Below are positions 13,733 through 28,857 of a DNA stretch of 64,000 nt, piece after piece. The stretch spans positions 54,407,587 through 54,471,586 of the forward strand of contig NC_089763.1 in assembly GCF_040412425.1 (NCBI RefSeq), given 5' to 3'. Numbering within the stretch: the stretch's first letter is position 1; each line of letters begins with the position of its first letter. The notes under the pieces were generated by a model. That model saw only the letters and a program-made list of their open reading frames with translations. It was not told the DNA's origin and searched no databases. The position numbers were made by a program, and so were the translations under genes. Origin of the DNA: Macrobrachium rosenbergii (Eukaryota; Arthropoda; Malacostraca; Decapoda; Palaemonidae).

Positions 13733-16700
13733 TGGGTGGCCGGTCGCGGATCTGTGAATCTTCGATATCAGTCTAATCTTTTTTTTTTTTAACTGCTGCA
13801 TTTATTTATGTATATTTAGTTCATTTATTTAGCTCACCATGTTCACCGTTAACGATCGTCTTTGCTTTTATTCCTCGTGTTCGGTAAAACAAAATTATTT
13901 TCTTATTCTTATTGTAAGTTAGCCAGCATTTTTGCTGTACATTCTGACATCATTACTTTTTTTTTTTTTCTAAAGTAAAGATTCTACCAGTTTTCAAGAA
14001 TTTCCCATCGCAGCTGTTCATCCCTTTTATTCAAGTCCATCAATGCAATGTGTACCGCGATCTATTAAATTAATGACAGAAATTAAAATAAACAAGCATT
14101 AATAATGTTCTTATGAAGTGCTGCCGTAATGAACTAGGACTGTTTAACAGATTTGCACCGTTTAGTTATGACCTGGTTTATGAAGCTCACCCAGAGTCGA
14201 AGGATCATTCATTATCTCGGATGCATCTCCTCGATCCCTCTTGACGATAAATGTCTATTATTCATTTATTCTCTCGGTGATTTTCTTCTCGCGCGGAACA
14301 CTTACTGTCAGTGCAATCTCGTAAAGGGTTTTGATGACTTCTCATTACCTTAAAACGGTATCGGTAACGAACAGTGAAAGGAGGTTCATGTGAACAGATC
14401 TTTCGGACCAGGCTTTTCCCCAAAATCAGTCTTAAAACCTACTGAAGCAGAAAAGAATGACAAATGGTTAGCAGAATGAAATTATGCGAAGAATTCCATT
14501 AATTACCTGAAATATCGCTAAATAGAAAAGAGAGAAAAGTGCTTTAGCTAAAGGTTATCGTAATAATTAAGTACTCACGATAATGTTTACAGTAAAATAG
14601 ACTTTTAAAATGTAAAATAAATAATATTAATCGACAGTAAGATGGATAATATAGAAAGTTATTAGTATGGTAATAAATTGTAAATATAACTTAATTTGTG
14701 TAATGCTATAAGTGTAAGTCTAATATTAACATTAGCATTAATTATTTTTCATAATTCCTTATCTCATACTTCCTCTGCCCTCACAATGGTGTTTGAGACA
14801 GAAAACTAGGCTCACTTTACTCATTAGGACAATCAAGCCTCATAAACACTAGCGTTTGTGAAGTTGGGTTGTCCTCTTTGTGTACCACATTTACTTCTCT
14901 GATTTATAAGCAGCATGTAATTTTCTAAATATCTCCTTCAAATGCTGTGCATGTATCTTCAATCCCTTCTTGCCTTGAGTATTATTTTCATCTCTGGAGA
15001 TGTTCTTCGCGCAATATTCCTTCGACAGTAGGATCAAAAGCTTTCTGTTTTTTTTTATATGCATTTTGATTATTGCTCTCTAAAATTTCTTGATTCTATG
15101 CATGTTCCACTCTTTCATCCTCGTTGCACAAATGAGGTTTCAAAATATAATAGATGCTAAATGGGAGTTGCAAACTCAAGGGTTAACTGGTTTAATCAAG
15201 GTTTCTTACCTTTCATTTGGTATGGGATTCTCTGCCTCCTTCAGCATTCATCGAATTATTTAAACTGCTCCTTATTGAGAGCTAGGTATGTTTTTGCTTC
15301 ATGGAGAGAAGTCTATTAAAACACTTCTTCGCTGGTCTGGCCTTGCTCTGACCAGCTTTACCAGTCTGTGCAACAGTGAAAATAAAGCTTTTTGTTACCC
15401 TGTTCAGCAACGGTTGTATTATTCCAAAATCATACACACACAAAACAATCACTTGCGACATTGTATTTCCAAACTTTATCCAGCTCCGTAATTATAATCA
15501 ATATCAAATTGGTCGTTTTAATTTTCAGTAGCACTTGAGCTTTACTGAAGTGAAAATATGGAATAATGAATTTTCTATCCCAATTTTAAGCGGCTTTAGC
15601 ACTGCACTACGACTTTATTTTTTTTTTTTTATCAAAGATTGAATCATTTGTTTAGCCGATTGCATTGACTGCCATTCTTTCTATCTTCAGTGTTCATCCC
15701 CATTTGTATTTAAATTTTGTTCATGGTCACTTTTTTCCTTTATTAGAGAATTGGATGATTTCCTGATTGGCTGATTGGTTTTATGAATGAGAGTGAATTG
15801 ATTAAAATACACTCTGCCATTGCAACATTACCAGATGATAGATATGGACTCATATTAGTTGAAATTCAGATTCAATTCAGATTCGATTTCTTTTACATTT
15901 TGTGATGAAAACGCGCGACAGAATTCCATAATTGGAAACCATTAGCGGGATGTAGCTTTTTTCATCATGCTCATGCTCTTTTCATCAATGAATAACTTCA
16001 TTATTTCATTCTTTCACTTCGCTTAGTCATTGTTAAAGTCCAATACGTAAATGCGAATACTACGATCGTGGCTGTTTTTGACAGAGGGACGCTCATTTAG
16101 GCATAATAAGTATTACTTCTAATGTTTTTGTATTGAATTATGATACAAAGCCGTGCCTTCCTTCATAAGCGTCTTTAAGCTATATTCTTCTGCGGTTATC
16201 ATAATGAGCCATGAGGATGCAAGAGAAAATTTATACAGATAGAAACGTATGTGAATTTACAAGAATGTTTTTGGTCTTTAAAGCATAGGTAAGCCATGAT
16301 TGAAAGGAGAGAAAGGTAAGCATCCCTTCCTATTAGTTGCCCAATAATCTATACATAATATATAAGTCTTCTAAATTTATTTCCGGCATTACAAAGATAT
16401 GAAATGGGTTTTATGCCTGCCAGCAAAAGGGAGGAGGGAAAAGTATTATCATTGTAGTGAAAGGTGAAACTATATTGTACAATTCAATGTTGATGTAATC
16501 GTGTATTACTCTTGTAAAGAGATCTATGTGCATCAACATTCAAGGGTGAGAACCTCCTACAAGTGATAAGAGACCGCTAGGTTTTGCACTGGTCAAGGTG
16601 AGACTCTGGACTTCACTAGTTGTGGATGAGACTGTTTTGCTTTAGTCAAGTACTGGATGATCACCTCAAATTGCAGTAATCTAACGTGAGACTATGCATG

Positions 16701-17557
16701 GTATTATGCCGAGGTGAGATTTCTGGTAACCGCCCTGGCCACAGCTGACTCAGTAAAAAGTTATTGACGAGATTTGCCAGGTATGAAATTGCTTGTTGCA
16801 ATAGCAATGGGACTTGCAGTCAGCTTGAGCAGCTTGCACTTGCAATAAAGACTCCTCCCACCCTCTTACCAGAGGTGAAGGATGTAAAGAGAAATGTGAA
16901 AATCAAATCATGGTGGGACAGAATTTATTCTATTAGTACAACAGCTTTAAACAAAGCAAAATTATTAGACAAAGTAACGGATCATGAAGCATAGGTGCAC
17001 CAATCAAAATAAATTCCTGGAAGAAAGAGCTGGTTCATGCAGTGACAACTCTACCATTGTCCGTCAGGCTTGAACCATGCAGAAATCTTTACTGACCTGC
17101 TCGAGTTTGTGCGCATCTGTGTCAAATGAGCAGCGCGTGAGAGTGGTTTCGCTTGACTAGTAAAGTTTTGTAAAATAGCATTAGAAAAGGAAAGACCAGT
17201 AATCTTGCAGTTCTCTCAGCAGGAGGACAAAGCTCATGACTGTGAATGGGATAAATGGAGCATTTGAGCTAGGTATGTTGTCACATGTGTTGTACTGAAA
17301 TGAAAAAGCTATACATTGTACTGTTAATTTTACAGACTTTTTATTTTCCCAAGAATAAGGAATAAATACAGTTTTCCTCCTTGATACAAGATTTCTTCCA
17401 CAAAACCTGATTTATTCGTTTATATGTCATTTTTGACAAGCCCACATTATTCCTCAGCCCACTTCAGGACCCCTAACTAAATTCTGACTTCATTCTTCAG
17501 TCAACCCAGAGTGTGACTACTTATTTCTTCAGTGACAGGCGAGGTAGCCTGTTACAC
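13733..17557. other. 3.8-kb non-coding stretch
   Basis: The longest stretch without recognisable elements. A 76-codon open frame (16764-16994, plus) has no family features and no supporting context. Several short poly-T runs (13780, 13960, 15620) are present. I see no RNA gene. Confidence 0.55.
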
Positions 17558-17559
17558 TA

Positions 17560-18973
17560 TAGTCTGTTTTTTTAAACCTGGCAAACTTGCACTTAGCTGC
17601 TTGCCGCTGATTGGATAGACGTCCTGTTGTCCGAACCTCACAATTTTGTTTTCACACTGTTCCAGAATTGTGATTATATGGTCATAGAGCGAGTTAAGAG
17701 CTAAGTTATGTAATGTTATGTAAATACCAATTGTAATAAACGTAAGTATTAAGAACTTGCATATCATTATCAAATTATTATATATATTATATATATATTA
17801 TGAAACAACACTTATATATAATGAAACAACATTTACCAACTGGAGAAATATGCTTCAAACGCATGAACTTTAATGTTTAATTTCTGGCTAGATTTTTAGC
17901 ACAATCATGCCATTAGTGGTTTGGAAATAACCAAAATGTGTTTTTTGTACATTGCTGAAGGTTTTCTAACGCCTTAGAACAAAAAACTATCGTAGAAATT
18001 TAAGCTTGGATGAAAAGTTGAGGAGGTGGGGTTGTGGGAGGAACAGCCGGTGAGTTGTCGTTTGCACACACCACTTACGACCAGAATTATTCAGCTTAGA
18101 ATCGGCTATCGAGCAGGTGCCTCACTATATCTATTTCACCTATTTCAGCCATGGCCACAAGAGACCATACAAATCAAAGCACACATGAACGAACTTCAAA
18201 CACCAGGCAAAGACATACCTGAAAATCTCTAGTTGAAGAACAGTCAATTTACTGAAATTTTATATAGCAGAGAGTAGCACACTAGCTAGAAAAAAAAAGT
18301 ATTCATAAATTCAGTGCATGTTCAATTTGTCTTTATACATATCCTAAAATATTAATGACATTCCGTCTGCAGTATTTTTGAAATGAAAAAAAAATTAGCA
18401 TTATGATCTATAAACATCTTAATGATTATTTTAGGAACTCAAGAGCACCACAACTCAGATTTGAACCTCCCGGTGAGAGTACGTCAACCTTGTGTGAACC
18501 CTGTGGCTGTTCCTCCCACAACTCCACCTCCTCAACTTTTCCGCCAAGCTTAAACTTCTACGAAAGTTTTTTGTTCTTAGGCGTTAGAGAACCTTCAGCA
18601 ATGTACAATAAATAAGTTTTGGTTATTTCCAAACCGCTAATGGCATGATTGCACTAAAACTCTGGGGAGAAATTAAACATTAAAGTTCATGCGTTTGAAA
18701 CATATTTCTAATTTACGGCTTCGCGGTAAGTGTTGTTTCATAACTGTTAAATATGTATAATAATTCGGTATGCAAGTTCTTAATACTTACGTTTATTACA
18801 ACTGGCATTTACATAACATCACATAACTTAGCTCTTAACTCGCTCTATGACCGTATAATCACAATTCTGAAACAGAGTGAAAGCTAAACTATGAGCTTTG
18901 GACAACAGGACGTCCATCCAATCAGCGGCAAGCAGCTAAGCGCAAGTTTGCCAGTTTTAAAAAAAATAGACTA
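17560..18973. mobile_element. Long-TIR fold-back element with TA target site
   Basis: The left arm (about 17560-18050) is the reverse complement of the right arm (about 18507-18973). Ends are TAGTCTGTTTTTTTAAAC on the left and TAGTCTATTTTTTTTAAAA on the reverse-complemented right, each flanked by TA (17558-17559 and 18974-18975). Shared internal blocks include AGCTGCTTGCCGCTGATTGG and GCTCTTAACTCGCTCTATGA. The roughly 455-bp centre is unique and non-coding. No transposase frame is present. A TA duplication fits the Tc1/mariner group but does not prove it. Arms differ by point changes and by small TA expansions near 17780. Confidence 0.75.
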
Positions 18974-18975
18974 TA

Positions 18976-20500
18976 AGTAAGGAGTAGACTGTCCCATACC
19001 ATTCAATCACAATCATTAAGGCAACACTGTGTATTACACGAGTCAAATGAAAGACTTTATCTTACTGTGGAAAGAATGCTCGATAAAATTTATCAATTCT
19101 AAGATTGTATCACTCTAATCAAGAAGATACTTTGAACCAAACTCTGATTGATACTGTGTTTCGTAATTAGTTAATTGCTTTTGGGTCTTGATTAAATTTA
19201 TTACCGAAGAAATACATTCGACTACCTCCCGTCCCACTATCTCCTGTTGTGCTTTATCATCATTATAATAATATCAAACGGAAATTCTAAAAATCTGAGT
19301 ACAAACTTTGATGGCTGCTGTAGTAGTTGATTTTTTTTTCATAATCCAATCATGGTTTTTTCTGGTTTACATTTACGTACGTTAGAGTTCTTAGTTAATT
19401 CAACTGGAAATGGAGACCCGTTGTTTGCGGATATCAACTGTAAACTTATGACACCATCAGCTATCACACTATTCGTAAAATGGTCTGTTATGCTTCTGGG
19501 AGCCTCCAACATACCTCGCTGCTATCGACGTTTTTACTCCTATGTCTGTGTGTATGTTGCTCTAGGAGTCTAGAGACAAGTTATATAAAACGAGAGACAC
19601 ATATTTTACGTCTCCCTTGTTTTGCTGCTCCTTTTATGATTCCATTTCCTTTGTAGTTCCTCCTTCTCTTCAATCTCGAATGAGTCATTTTGCTGCTTTG
19701 CTTTATCACGGATGTACATTTTATTTTAGAAAATCCTTAGTTGTCCGTGGGTGGTATGGGGGGTGGTTGCGGGGAATCCATCTAAACCTATTCTGATTTT
19801 GAAATATATATTTGTCATCTACTTTGTTTCGTATTCCTAAAGCATAAAACAGGATTTTATCAGGAACATTACCTGTTTGGTATGGATGTAACTCGCTTCG
19901 AGGCTAGCTCCATACATAACAAATCATAGGACTTTGACAGAAGAAGGTTTTGCGTTTCTAACTGACAGTTAGGCTGCCATTTGACATCCAGGAATATTCT
20001 TCTGAACACTGCCCCTTCTGCCTATTACAAAACTGGTCGATGAACACATTTGCATATGTTCAAACCTTCGCTTACGTGTGACTGAAGCAGAATATTTTCT
20101 GATTTTTTCTCTATGTATTAAAGTTACATTTCCCCTTAAAGTAAATATTATGATAAACATCACCCAAATAAAAACGTGTATGTTCACAAGAGTGATTCCT
20201 TAAAGAGCTAAAAGTACCTCATCAGTGACATAATGCGTAATAACTTGCGTTCATTTTCAGTTTCTAGTTCATTTAGCATGAAAATGACTTACTGTTCGGA
20301 AACATAAAACTTCCGATGACAGTAATTGCAAAAGTTATTGAAGCTAATAATAGGAAAAATAATAATTCCCCGTCTTTTCTGATGTGACGTTGTAGGATCA
20401 ATGAGCCATTTGCAAAACTTAAAATGGTTGAAATACCGCCGCTACTCTGCTTGTGGTGTCCTCTGAATATAAGTTATTGCTTGTGGAAGTTTGTGTCTAG
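18976..20500. other. Non-coding stretch
   Basis: A few open frames of 70 codons with no family features. Nothing recognised. Confidence 0.55.
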
Positions 20501-20502
20501 CA

Positions 20503-20913
<411 letters not shown>

Positions 20914-20933
20914 AAATGTATGTGTGTGTGTCA

Positions 20934-21156
20934 GTGCGTCCACGCAAACAGAAAAGCGTGCCCCAGAATGTTATAGCCTCGTGGTTTCTCACCATTGTCC
21001 TTTTCTTAGACTTCTGAGGACACTGTTACCCATTTGAAACGGGGTGGACAGAAGGGCAGTAGACTGGAAGTGAATCAAAGACCTAACTATCACGAACCAG
21101 GAAATTTATCCATAGCTGTGTGGTGTTTTTATAATAACATTATTTTATACACACAC

Positions 21157-21251
<95 letters not shown>

Positions 21252-21448
21252 ATAAACACCGCACAGCTACGGATAAATTTCCTGGTTCGTGATAGTTAGG
21301 TCTTTGATTCACTTCCAGTCTACTGCGCTTCTGTCCACCCTGTTTCAAATGGGTACAGTGTCCTCAGAAGTCTAAGAGAAGGACAATGGTGAGAAACCAA
21401 GAGGCTATAACATTCTGGGGCACGCTTTTCTGTCTGCGTGGGACGCAC
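20934..21448. mobile_element. Palindromic element of ~515 bp with microsatellite centre
   Basis: Arms of about 200 bp (20934-21135 and 21250-21448) are near-perfect reverse complements: GTGCGTCCACGCAAACAG on the left versus GTGCGTCCCACGCAGACAG on the reverse-complemented right. Both arms carry ATCACGAACCAGGAAATTTA and TGTGAGGACACTG-like blocks. The 115-bp centre is (TA)n(TG)n at 21159-21243. No coding capacity. Probably a fold-back MITE or a mirrored repeat end; the superfamily is unknown. Confidence 0.7.
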
Positions 21449-22344
21449 CTGACAAGGGATTGTACAAAACAGTTTTTCGAGCTGCATATGCAGTATAGTA
21501 AGCAAACATGTATTGTTTTAAAAATTAGCTTTTACTTTTTACAGGAATTCCGTCTGAAACATTATATAATTTTTACCAGGTGACTTCCTCTTACATCTCC
21601 AGAGTAGGAACACATCTGGTTACATCAAGTTATTGGCAAAATATTGATGGATATGCTTCGACGGCCAAAGGTTTTGATTAAAAATTGTTGCACTAGACTG
21701 TCTGGTATCTTTTTTGAGGTTGTTGCACTAGACTGTCTAGTATCTTTTTTGAAGGTTTATACATTGCAGAACGAAAAAGGAAAATGTCTTTGTTTCATCC
21801 ATTGCAAATTAAAGGTTATAGAAATTCCATCGGTTTTTCATATGACTGTGAAGTGGTCTTTGAGAGTCTTCACCGTAAACTTATGCAAAGCTTTCAGTTT
21901 AAAGCAACCTCAGCATTCAATTTTAATTTAATTTTTCATTTCTGAATGCAATAGCATTGAACATACACAGGATTCGTATGTCTCTCCGCTGTGAAGCTAA
22001 TCAAGTTGCAGCCATAATGGAGTACCCGCACAAGGTCTTTTGCAATATTCTTTTGATCTGCACCTAAAACAGACTCAGGTTAAGCACTCTCTCAAGATTA
22101 GTGGAGAAGTCATTACCCACTTACAGGTAGGTTTTCGGCGAAATTAAGGTAAAACCTTTCTCTACCTCGGTAACGATAGTTCCTTGGAAAACTGACGCAG
22201 CGGTAAAGGACATAGTGAAAAATAGAGTAAATGCTATGAGGAAAATTTCTATTATCTAATGACTTTTGAAATGCTTGCCACATTCATGTTTTCCCGGTAA
22301 GCTTATACAGTAGGTACAGTAGTTCTCTGTGCTTCTGATGTATC
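21449..22344. other. Non-coding stretch with a short tandem duplication
   Basis: A unit of about 38 bp (GTTGCACTAGACTGTCT...) occurs twice in tandem at about 21686-21757. Otherwise featureless up to the hAT target duplication. Confidence 0.6.
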
Positions 22345-23508
22345 ATCGACCTCAGTGGCGATTCTAGGACTCTGAAAGTGGGGGGGCCACTTCAGGGCCA
22401 ATATAAATTTTGGGGGGGCATTTATCATTACTTTCATAACTTGCATTTGTAAAACATATACATGTATGCCTACACAAACATTATGATAATGGAGGTTATT
22501 CGTATTATTTAAAAAAATATATATGTATTTCTTGCAATATATTTTTAACAAAATCGCAAAAATATGGCAATGTTTCTCAATGTACAGTTGGACACCTGAA
22601 TATAGCATGTATTCCTTGAATTTTCGATATGAGGGAAACTATATAGGTGGGATAGATGTCTGTTTTGATACCGGTATGCAGTAGTTAAATAATATGGCCA
22701 ATTGACAATTGTCTTGTAAAATTTAATAATGTTTGTAAGTCCGGGATAAGAGTTTCGACTGCCCTTCATACACAATAATGAAATAGCAGAGAAAATCTCC
22801 ATTGGCAAACTGTAGGCGTGTCACTTAACAAACAGTGATTTGCTTGACATTTCAGTACTTTTTATTACTATAAATCATCTGTGAATCCTTATAATTAACC
22901 ATTTTTCATTATAAACTACAAATAAAGGAAATTATTTTGGTGTTTGATTTTACTAAGTTCTTCGGATTGACAACCTGACCCTTGGTCAGACTTTTGACGT
23001 GACTGCACCTATAATTGCATAGCACTGCGTACAGCATAATAGGTCCACAAAATGTTATGAGTGACTATATCGCTATTGGCCTATATGACTATATCAACAA
23101 TAAAACTATGACCTCGTGCAACGTATGTAATCTAGATAAAAAATACTGAGACACAAGGCATGAGCAATCATGCAATGGCATGCTGTGGGAATGACATGAT
23201 TTTCATATAGGCTAGTATAGTCGAGTAGAGTTCACCTCAGGAAAGTGAAAATCACCCTGCTGGTAACACCCGTTGCTAGGCAACCACTTTTACTTTCTAC
23301 ATAATTATGTTGAAAGGACAAACCTAAGTAGCCTACTTCAAAAATTCATAAAAACTATCTTCAAAACAAAAATGAATCATGAGTTATGAATGTAATGTAA
23401 ATATTATGTTGATATTAAAACCCCATGCAAGCATGCATGAAGTAATGCAGTGTTGCCAACAGGGCGAGTTTCCCTTTCTGAGGTGAAGTAGAAATATAGT
23501 ACGTATAT

Positions 23509-25850
23509 TTAGTGCAGCTTAATTCTACGATTATCATGCCGGCTATCAAATTCATCAACAAAACAGTCTAAATCAATTCCCTCGGCACGTGCACTTTCAA
23601 TGGACAGTAATGCGATATTACTCAATCTAGCACTGGTCATGGAATTTCTGAGAAATGTTTTCACTAATTTCATTTTTGAAAAACTTCTCTCACAAGAAGC
23701 ACTGGTAACAGGAAGAGTGACAGATATTAACAATAGTTTGTACAAACAGTCAAATGCAGCCTTATAAGGACTAAGGAATGACAGAATTGTGTAATGGATG
23801 TAGGCTGTATTGGCTCTTTCGTGAGTAATTTCTTCACCAGAGGGATCTCATATTGTAAATCATTTGACTGACCGAGTATGCCATTGCATATGCCTTCAAG
23901 TCTTCTTCTAACAAGAATGTCTGTCCTCCAGGACAGAGAGCTGAAATACTACAGAAAATTGCATTTGACTCTTTGGAGAAACGACGGTCTAATTCACTAA
24001 TTAAGCAGTCTAGGACTTCATAGAAAATCCTGATGTGTTGCACATGACATGGAACAGAAGATCCTTGACCACTTGTTTCAAACACGATAAATCCATCAAG
24101 CTTACGAGGTTTCTTTACCCGTTTCTTGTTGTTGTTGGTGTAATGCAGCATTTCCTGCAGAGTTCATTAACCTTCTCAGAGTAATGGTCATTCAAGTCAG
24201 AGTTGCGTACATTAACTAAATGTTCATGGAGTGACGAAATTAGATTTGCAGCTTTTCCTAGGTCTGCTTGTTTATCCTGTAGCTGTGTAGACACTTTATT
24301 AACTTTTCCAAGAATATCTGTGAAAAATTGCAATAAGTAAACAAACTCTGCATCAATCTGGGCAAGCAAACCGCGAGCGGATACAGCTCGGGCACCAATG
24401 TCATCTTCAGAAATTTCCTTCAAAAGTCTCATTATGCATTCCAGACGGAGTAGAGCATTTTCACACGAAGTGGCCCGACACCACCACCTTGTGTCACTGA
24501 GACGCTGCAGTTCTCGTACTTGTTCTTCAGGCAACATTTCACGCTGTATCAAAATGAATTTCTCATGAACTACTGAGTTACTAGCAAAGATATAGAGTTC
24601 TTCAAGCAAACTAAAGAATTCAGCAGCTTGGGGTACATACTTTGCAACATTTATCAACACTAAATTGAGCCTGTGTCCATAGCAGTGTATATAATATGCA
24701 AAAGGAGCTTTATCACGAATTCGTTTCTGAACACCACTAATCCTCCACTCATCACTGATGCCCCATCAAATCCTAATCCTACAAGAGAAGATTTGTAATC
24801 CAACCCCAGTTTATCCAAACTCTTCAAAATAATATCTGTGATAGAGGGCAGCATCCAACAAGTCCATCTGAGTGAAAGAAATGAAGCACTCCTGAATACA
24901 ATTTGCTATTTCATCATAAAATCTAATAACTAATGCCAACTGCTCTGCCTTACTAACATCCTTGGCTTCATCAGCTTGAACAGAAAAGTAATGACATGAC
25001 CTAACTTTTTCTGCAATTTCTTCCTTCACCATACATGCAAGTGTGTCAATCATCTCATTCTGTATTGCAGAACAAGTGTATTTTCATATTTTGGACCACT
25101 TTCTACTCTATCAGCTATAATAGGATCACGTTTAGCAGTGAATCTGAGAATCTTACGAACATTTCCTGGATTCAGTTCATCATCACCTTCTCTATGTCCT
25201 CTCTGCGAAATGTCTTGTGTTACAGTCAACAGGATTATTTCACCTAATGTCTTTATGTAATGACGATTTTCACGAACTTTTCTTCTGGTATGCCTCACTT
25301 ATACACTGAGCAATTGATGTTTTATCAGCTTTATTTCGTTGATAGTCCGCCCATGCAATACAAGAAGTTTTGTGGCACTGTGAGGAAATGTGCTTTCGAT
25401 GGCACCATCTTTTCCATGTGCTTTCTTCCATCGTCTAAAGCCACTCTTTATGAATGCTTCATCTGCATTGCCATATGTTGGTGGAGCAAAGTGCCTGCAT
25501 GCAAAACAGAACATTGCATCTCGTTCTTTAGAATATTCAGCCCATTCATATTTGTCGAACCAGAAGCCCCACAAAAGACCGAGCATGAGACTTTCCTTCA
25601 CTATGCCTTGGATACTCTTTTAAGCGTACCTGAATAGGATTCTCAGAAGCAGATTGAGAAATGTCAGCTGGTGCAGAATCTTCCTTTTTCTGTTTCTTTG
25701 TTGGATGATCATGTGAACTTGATCTTGCAGGATTGCCAATACTTTCACGATCACAGTCTCCCTCTGACTTCTTAGCAGGTTTATCAGATTCAAGGTTTAC
25801 TGTCAATGGTGCATCACATTCACTGCGTTTTTAATTACAAATTTATCCAT
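23509..25850 (-). pseudogene. hAT transposase (TTF zinc finger type), frameshifted
   Basis: Encoded a transposase of the ZMYM1/TTF-zinc-finger hAT type. The ATG at 25850-25848 is the likely start (MDKFVIK); a frame change follows within ten codons. In order: a polar N-terminal tail; TTF-type finger with FCFACRHF near 25490-25515; the RGHRE segment near 25190; QADEAKDVSKAEQLALVIRF near 24920-24980; GFDGASVMSG near 24745-24775, after which the frame shifts; CYGHRLNLVL near 24655-24690; W-rich piece SDTRWWCRA near 24475-24500; and a C-terminal dimerisation segment SASCERSFSKMKLVKTFLRN near 23640-23700. At least five frame changes or stops (about 25830, 25600, 25300, 25060, 24760 and 24130) break it. 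Each piece keeps normal family spacing, so indels rather than large deletions account for the decay. Confidence 0.92.
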
Positions 25851-26013
25851 GATTGTCTATAGTACAATAAAATTATCTGTGATAGTAAGTTCTGAAAAAA
25901 AAATTAAATTAAATAATCACACGTAATTCAAATTAACACAACACACCTGTCACCACAGAAAAATGTGATAAAATTTGCGGTTTTGCCGACTACCGACTGG
26001 AAGATGATGACAG

Positions 26014-26208
<195 letters not shown>

Positions 26209-27211
26209 ACATGTATACAGTATAATAAATATATACATATAGGCCTACACTATCACTGCCAACATTCACGAATCACAAAAATTATGATACAATTAGACGA
26301 TTTTTATTATTATAGGAAGTGTTTTCTATGTAAAAATAAAATGGGGTTAATTGTCACCGACTCACCAGCTACTTGTATTTTGGCCTATTTAGTTATTTTC
26401 TTTCAAATATGGCTAACGACAATATTTATATTTGGCTTTTGTCAGATCTGTTTGTGAAAAGGTTAACACTGGGTTGAAGGGTTAAAACTTGAGTTGGGAT
26501 ATAGACCTACATCATATAACAAAAAAATTAGTGTACATTGTTTGCTACTTTACACCCGCCTGTCAGATTCTTCTCATTCTTTTCTAAGATTTCGTATAAT
26601 TATTTTTACTCTATTTTCGTATCCGCTTCTTATGTGAAACACCCACATACTGTACATAAAGATCGAATATCTCATAGCCACTAGTCTACTCCCACTTTGT
26701 ATGAGACGACGAAATAATGAATACCACTTATGCTCAAATGCACTTATGCACAAATAATTATGCTTTAGACACTCAATAAGACACTAATCGGGTAAAACTG
26801 ACTTGACCGGCTCACAGTCTCACAGAAACAGACTACATGTACTGATCACATCATCACATCATACATGGACATGAAACATACGCGTCTGATTCGCGTCACA
26901 CACACAGCGAAGGAGGAGGACGGAGGTGTAAAAAAAATTCAATAATTTTAATCTAGCAACGTTACCATTTTTTTTTGTGATTACGTCTAGTTATTGTGAT
27001 AGGATGGGATATTTGAGTGTATATATAGTATACTGTATAATTTAGAAGGTATATATTTATATTATATATTATATTATATTATTATATATGCCTAAACTAA
27101 GCTTATTTAGAATTAGGATATGGAAACAAAAACTGGGGGCCAAGCTGGGGCCAGCCAAAAAACTGGGGGGCCATGGCCCCTGGCCCCCTAAGAATCGCCA
27201 CTGATCGACCT

Positions 27212-28500
27212 TCTTCTACACCGCTGAGTACCATGACGAAAGATAGAGAGTAACTTTGTCAAGGATAATAATGATGATGTTTGAATTGTTACAGCATGGC
27301 CGAGTAGGAACCGGTAAAAGTAACCGTCTTCATATTCTTACTTTCAGAATTTCTCTGTAGGTTAATGACAAAGAGAGAGAGGCAATAAAAGCAAGCACCA
27401 GCTATATTTTATTCCCTGATTCTTATCTTTATTCGACCCTAATCATATCCTTTCCTTTGGTCCCTGTACTAAAATAATTACCCAAGGCCTGGCACGAGTG
27501 AGAATACTCACGCACGTTAGAAAAGCTTTAATCATTTCCATAGTTTTAGTACGTATTTAGTAGTCATTAACCTTTTCATTTTAATGAGATATGACGTTTA
27601 TTTATCTCAATTATCTCTGAAGGACAATGGCGTATATAATGGATTAATGTAAGGCAAGACGTCTCTGTTTCCAGTGGCATACCCTTTATAACCGAAATTC
27701 CTACGCATTTACAAAAGCATTTGGGTGCTTAGATAATGTGCACACAAAAAATTTTGCTATCTGTAAACAAAGCATCCTATCTCAGTACTTCACTTTACAT
27801 TCCCTGCAATCGACCTTTCTCAGCCTACTGGCTACATATTCATCCACCCACGAAGGGCTTTGAAGGACTTCAGTCTGGATTGTGTCCTTGTATTGAGAGG
27901 TTGGGGTTGAGGGCCGAGGTAGGAGGCGGGAAGTTGGGGGGGGGAGCAATGGTGATTGCAGTCAGTTAGAGGAGGAATAGAGATTATATCGAAATGGTGA
28001 GGGATGAGGAAGGAGGGGATGGTAGGGCTGGTGTTTGGGGGGCGGGGGAAGGGAGAGGTGCAACCTATAATGGGTTATTTACTCTGGCAAACGACGGCCA
28101 TTAAACACTCATGGGCCTTTGATATCAGTGCATTTGTAGTCCACTGCGACGCTCGTTGAGTGAGAGGAGGAGAGCCGGCGGGGGAAAAATTTGTAATAAC
28201 AACAGGACCCAGACAAGAGAGAGAGAAAAGTAACGACCAATGAACCAAAAGACGAGACTCGCAACCGTAACTGAGCGATAACTGTTTTAGATCAAATGTT
28301 TTGGTTAAAGATTTTAGCTCAAATTTGAACCTAAAAACATCCTGTTTCCTACACTTGATCTTTTACAAGATACATGATTGCTCGCAGTTATAGTTAATTT
28401 ATCATTATCCATGACTACGACTTTGAATGATGACAATATCCGTCATTCAGGCTACGGCAAAACGAAAATGCTGTGTATACGGCTTCTTGAACCTTGCACA
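27212..28500. other. Non-coding stretch with G-rich segment (27895-28060)
   Basis: G-runs GGGGTTGAGGG, a run of nine G near 27940 and GGGGGGCGGGGGAAGGG near 28037-28053 give strong strand asymmetry. No gene is recognised. Confidence 0.6.
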
Positions 28501-28501
28501 C

Positions 28502-28672
<171 letters not shown>

Positions 28673-28857
28673 TCTCGTTCTTCGTTCTTTTTGAACACGC
28701 TTGTATGTACAATTTATGTCCAAGTCAATTTTTATCTGATACATATGTAATTGTAATAGCCACGATGCCCTCTTTAACTTCTCGAATTCTTCGAACTTTT
28801 TTATGAATACGCTCGTCACTTTAATGCCGTATGTCCAAGTCATAAGAAAATAAGTAC

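Noticed and set aside
16764..16994. 76-codon open frame as a host gene
   Set aside because: No recognisable domain, no ATG start, no flanking splice signals that stand out.
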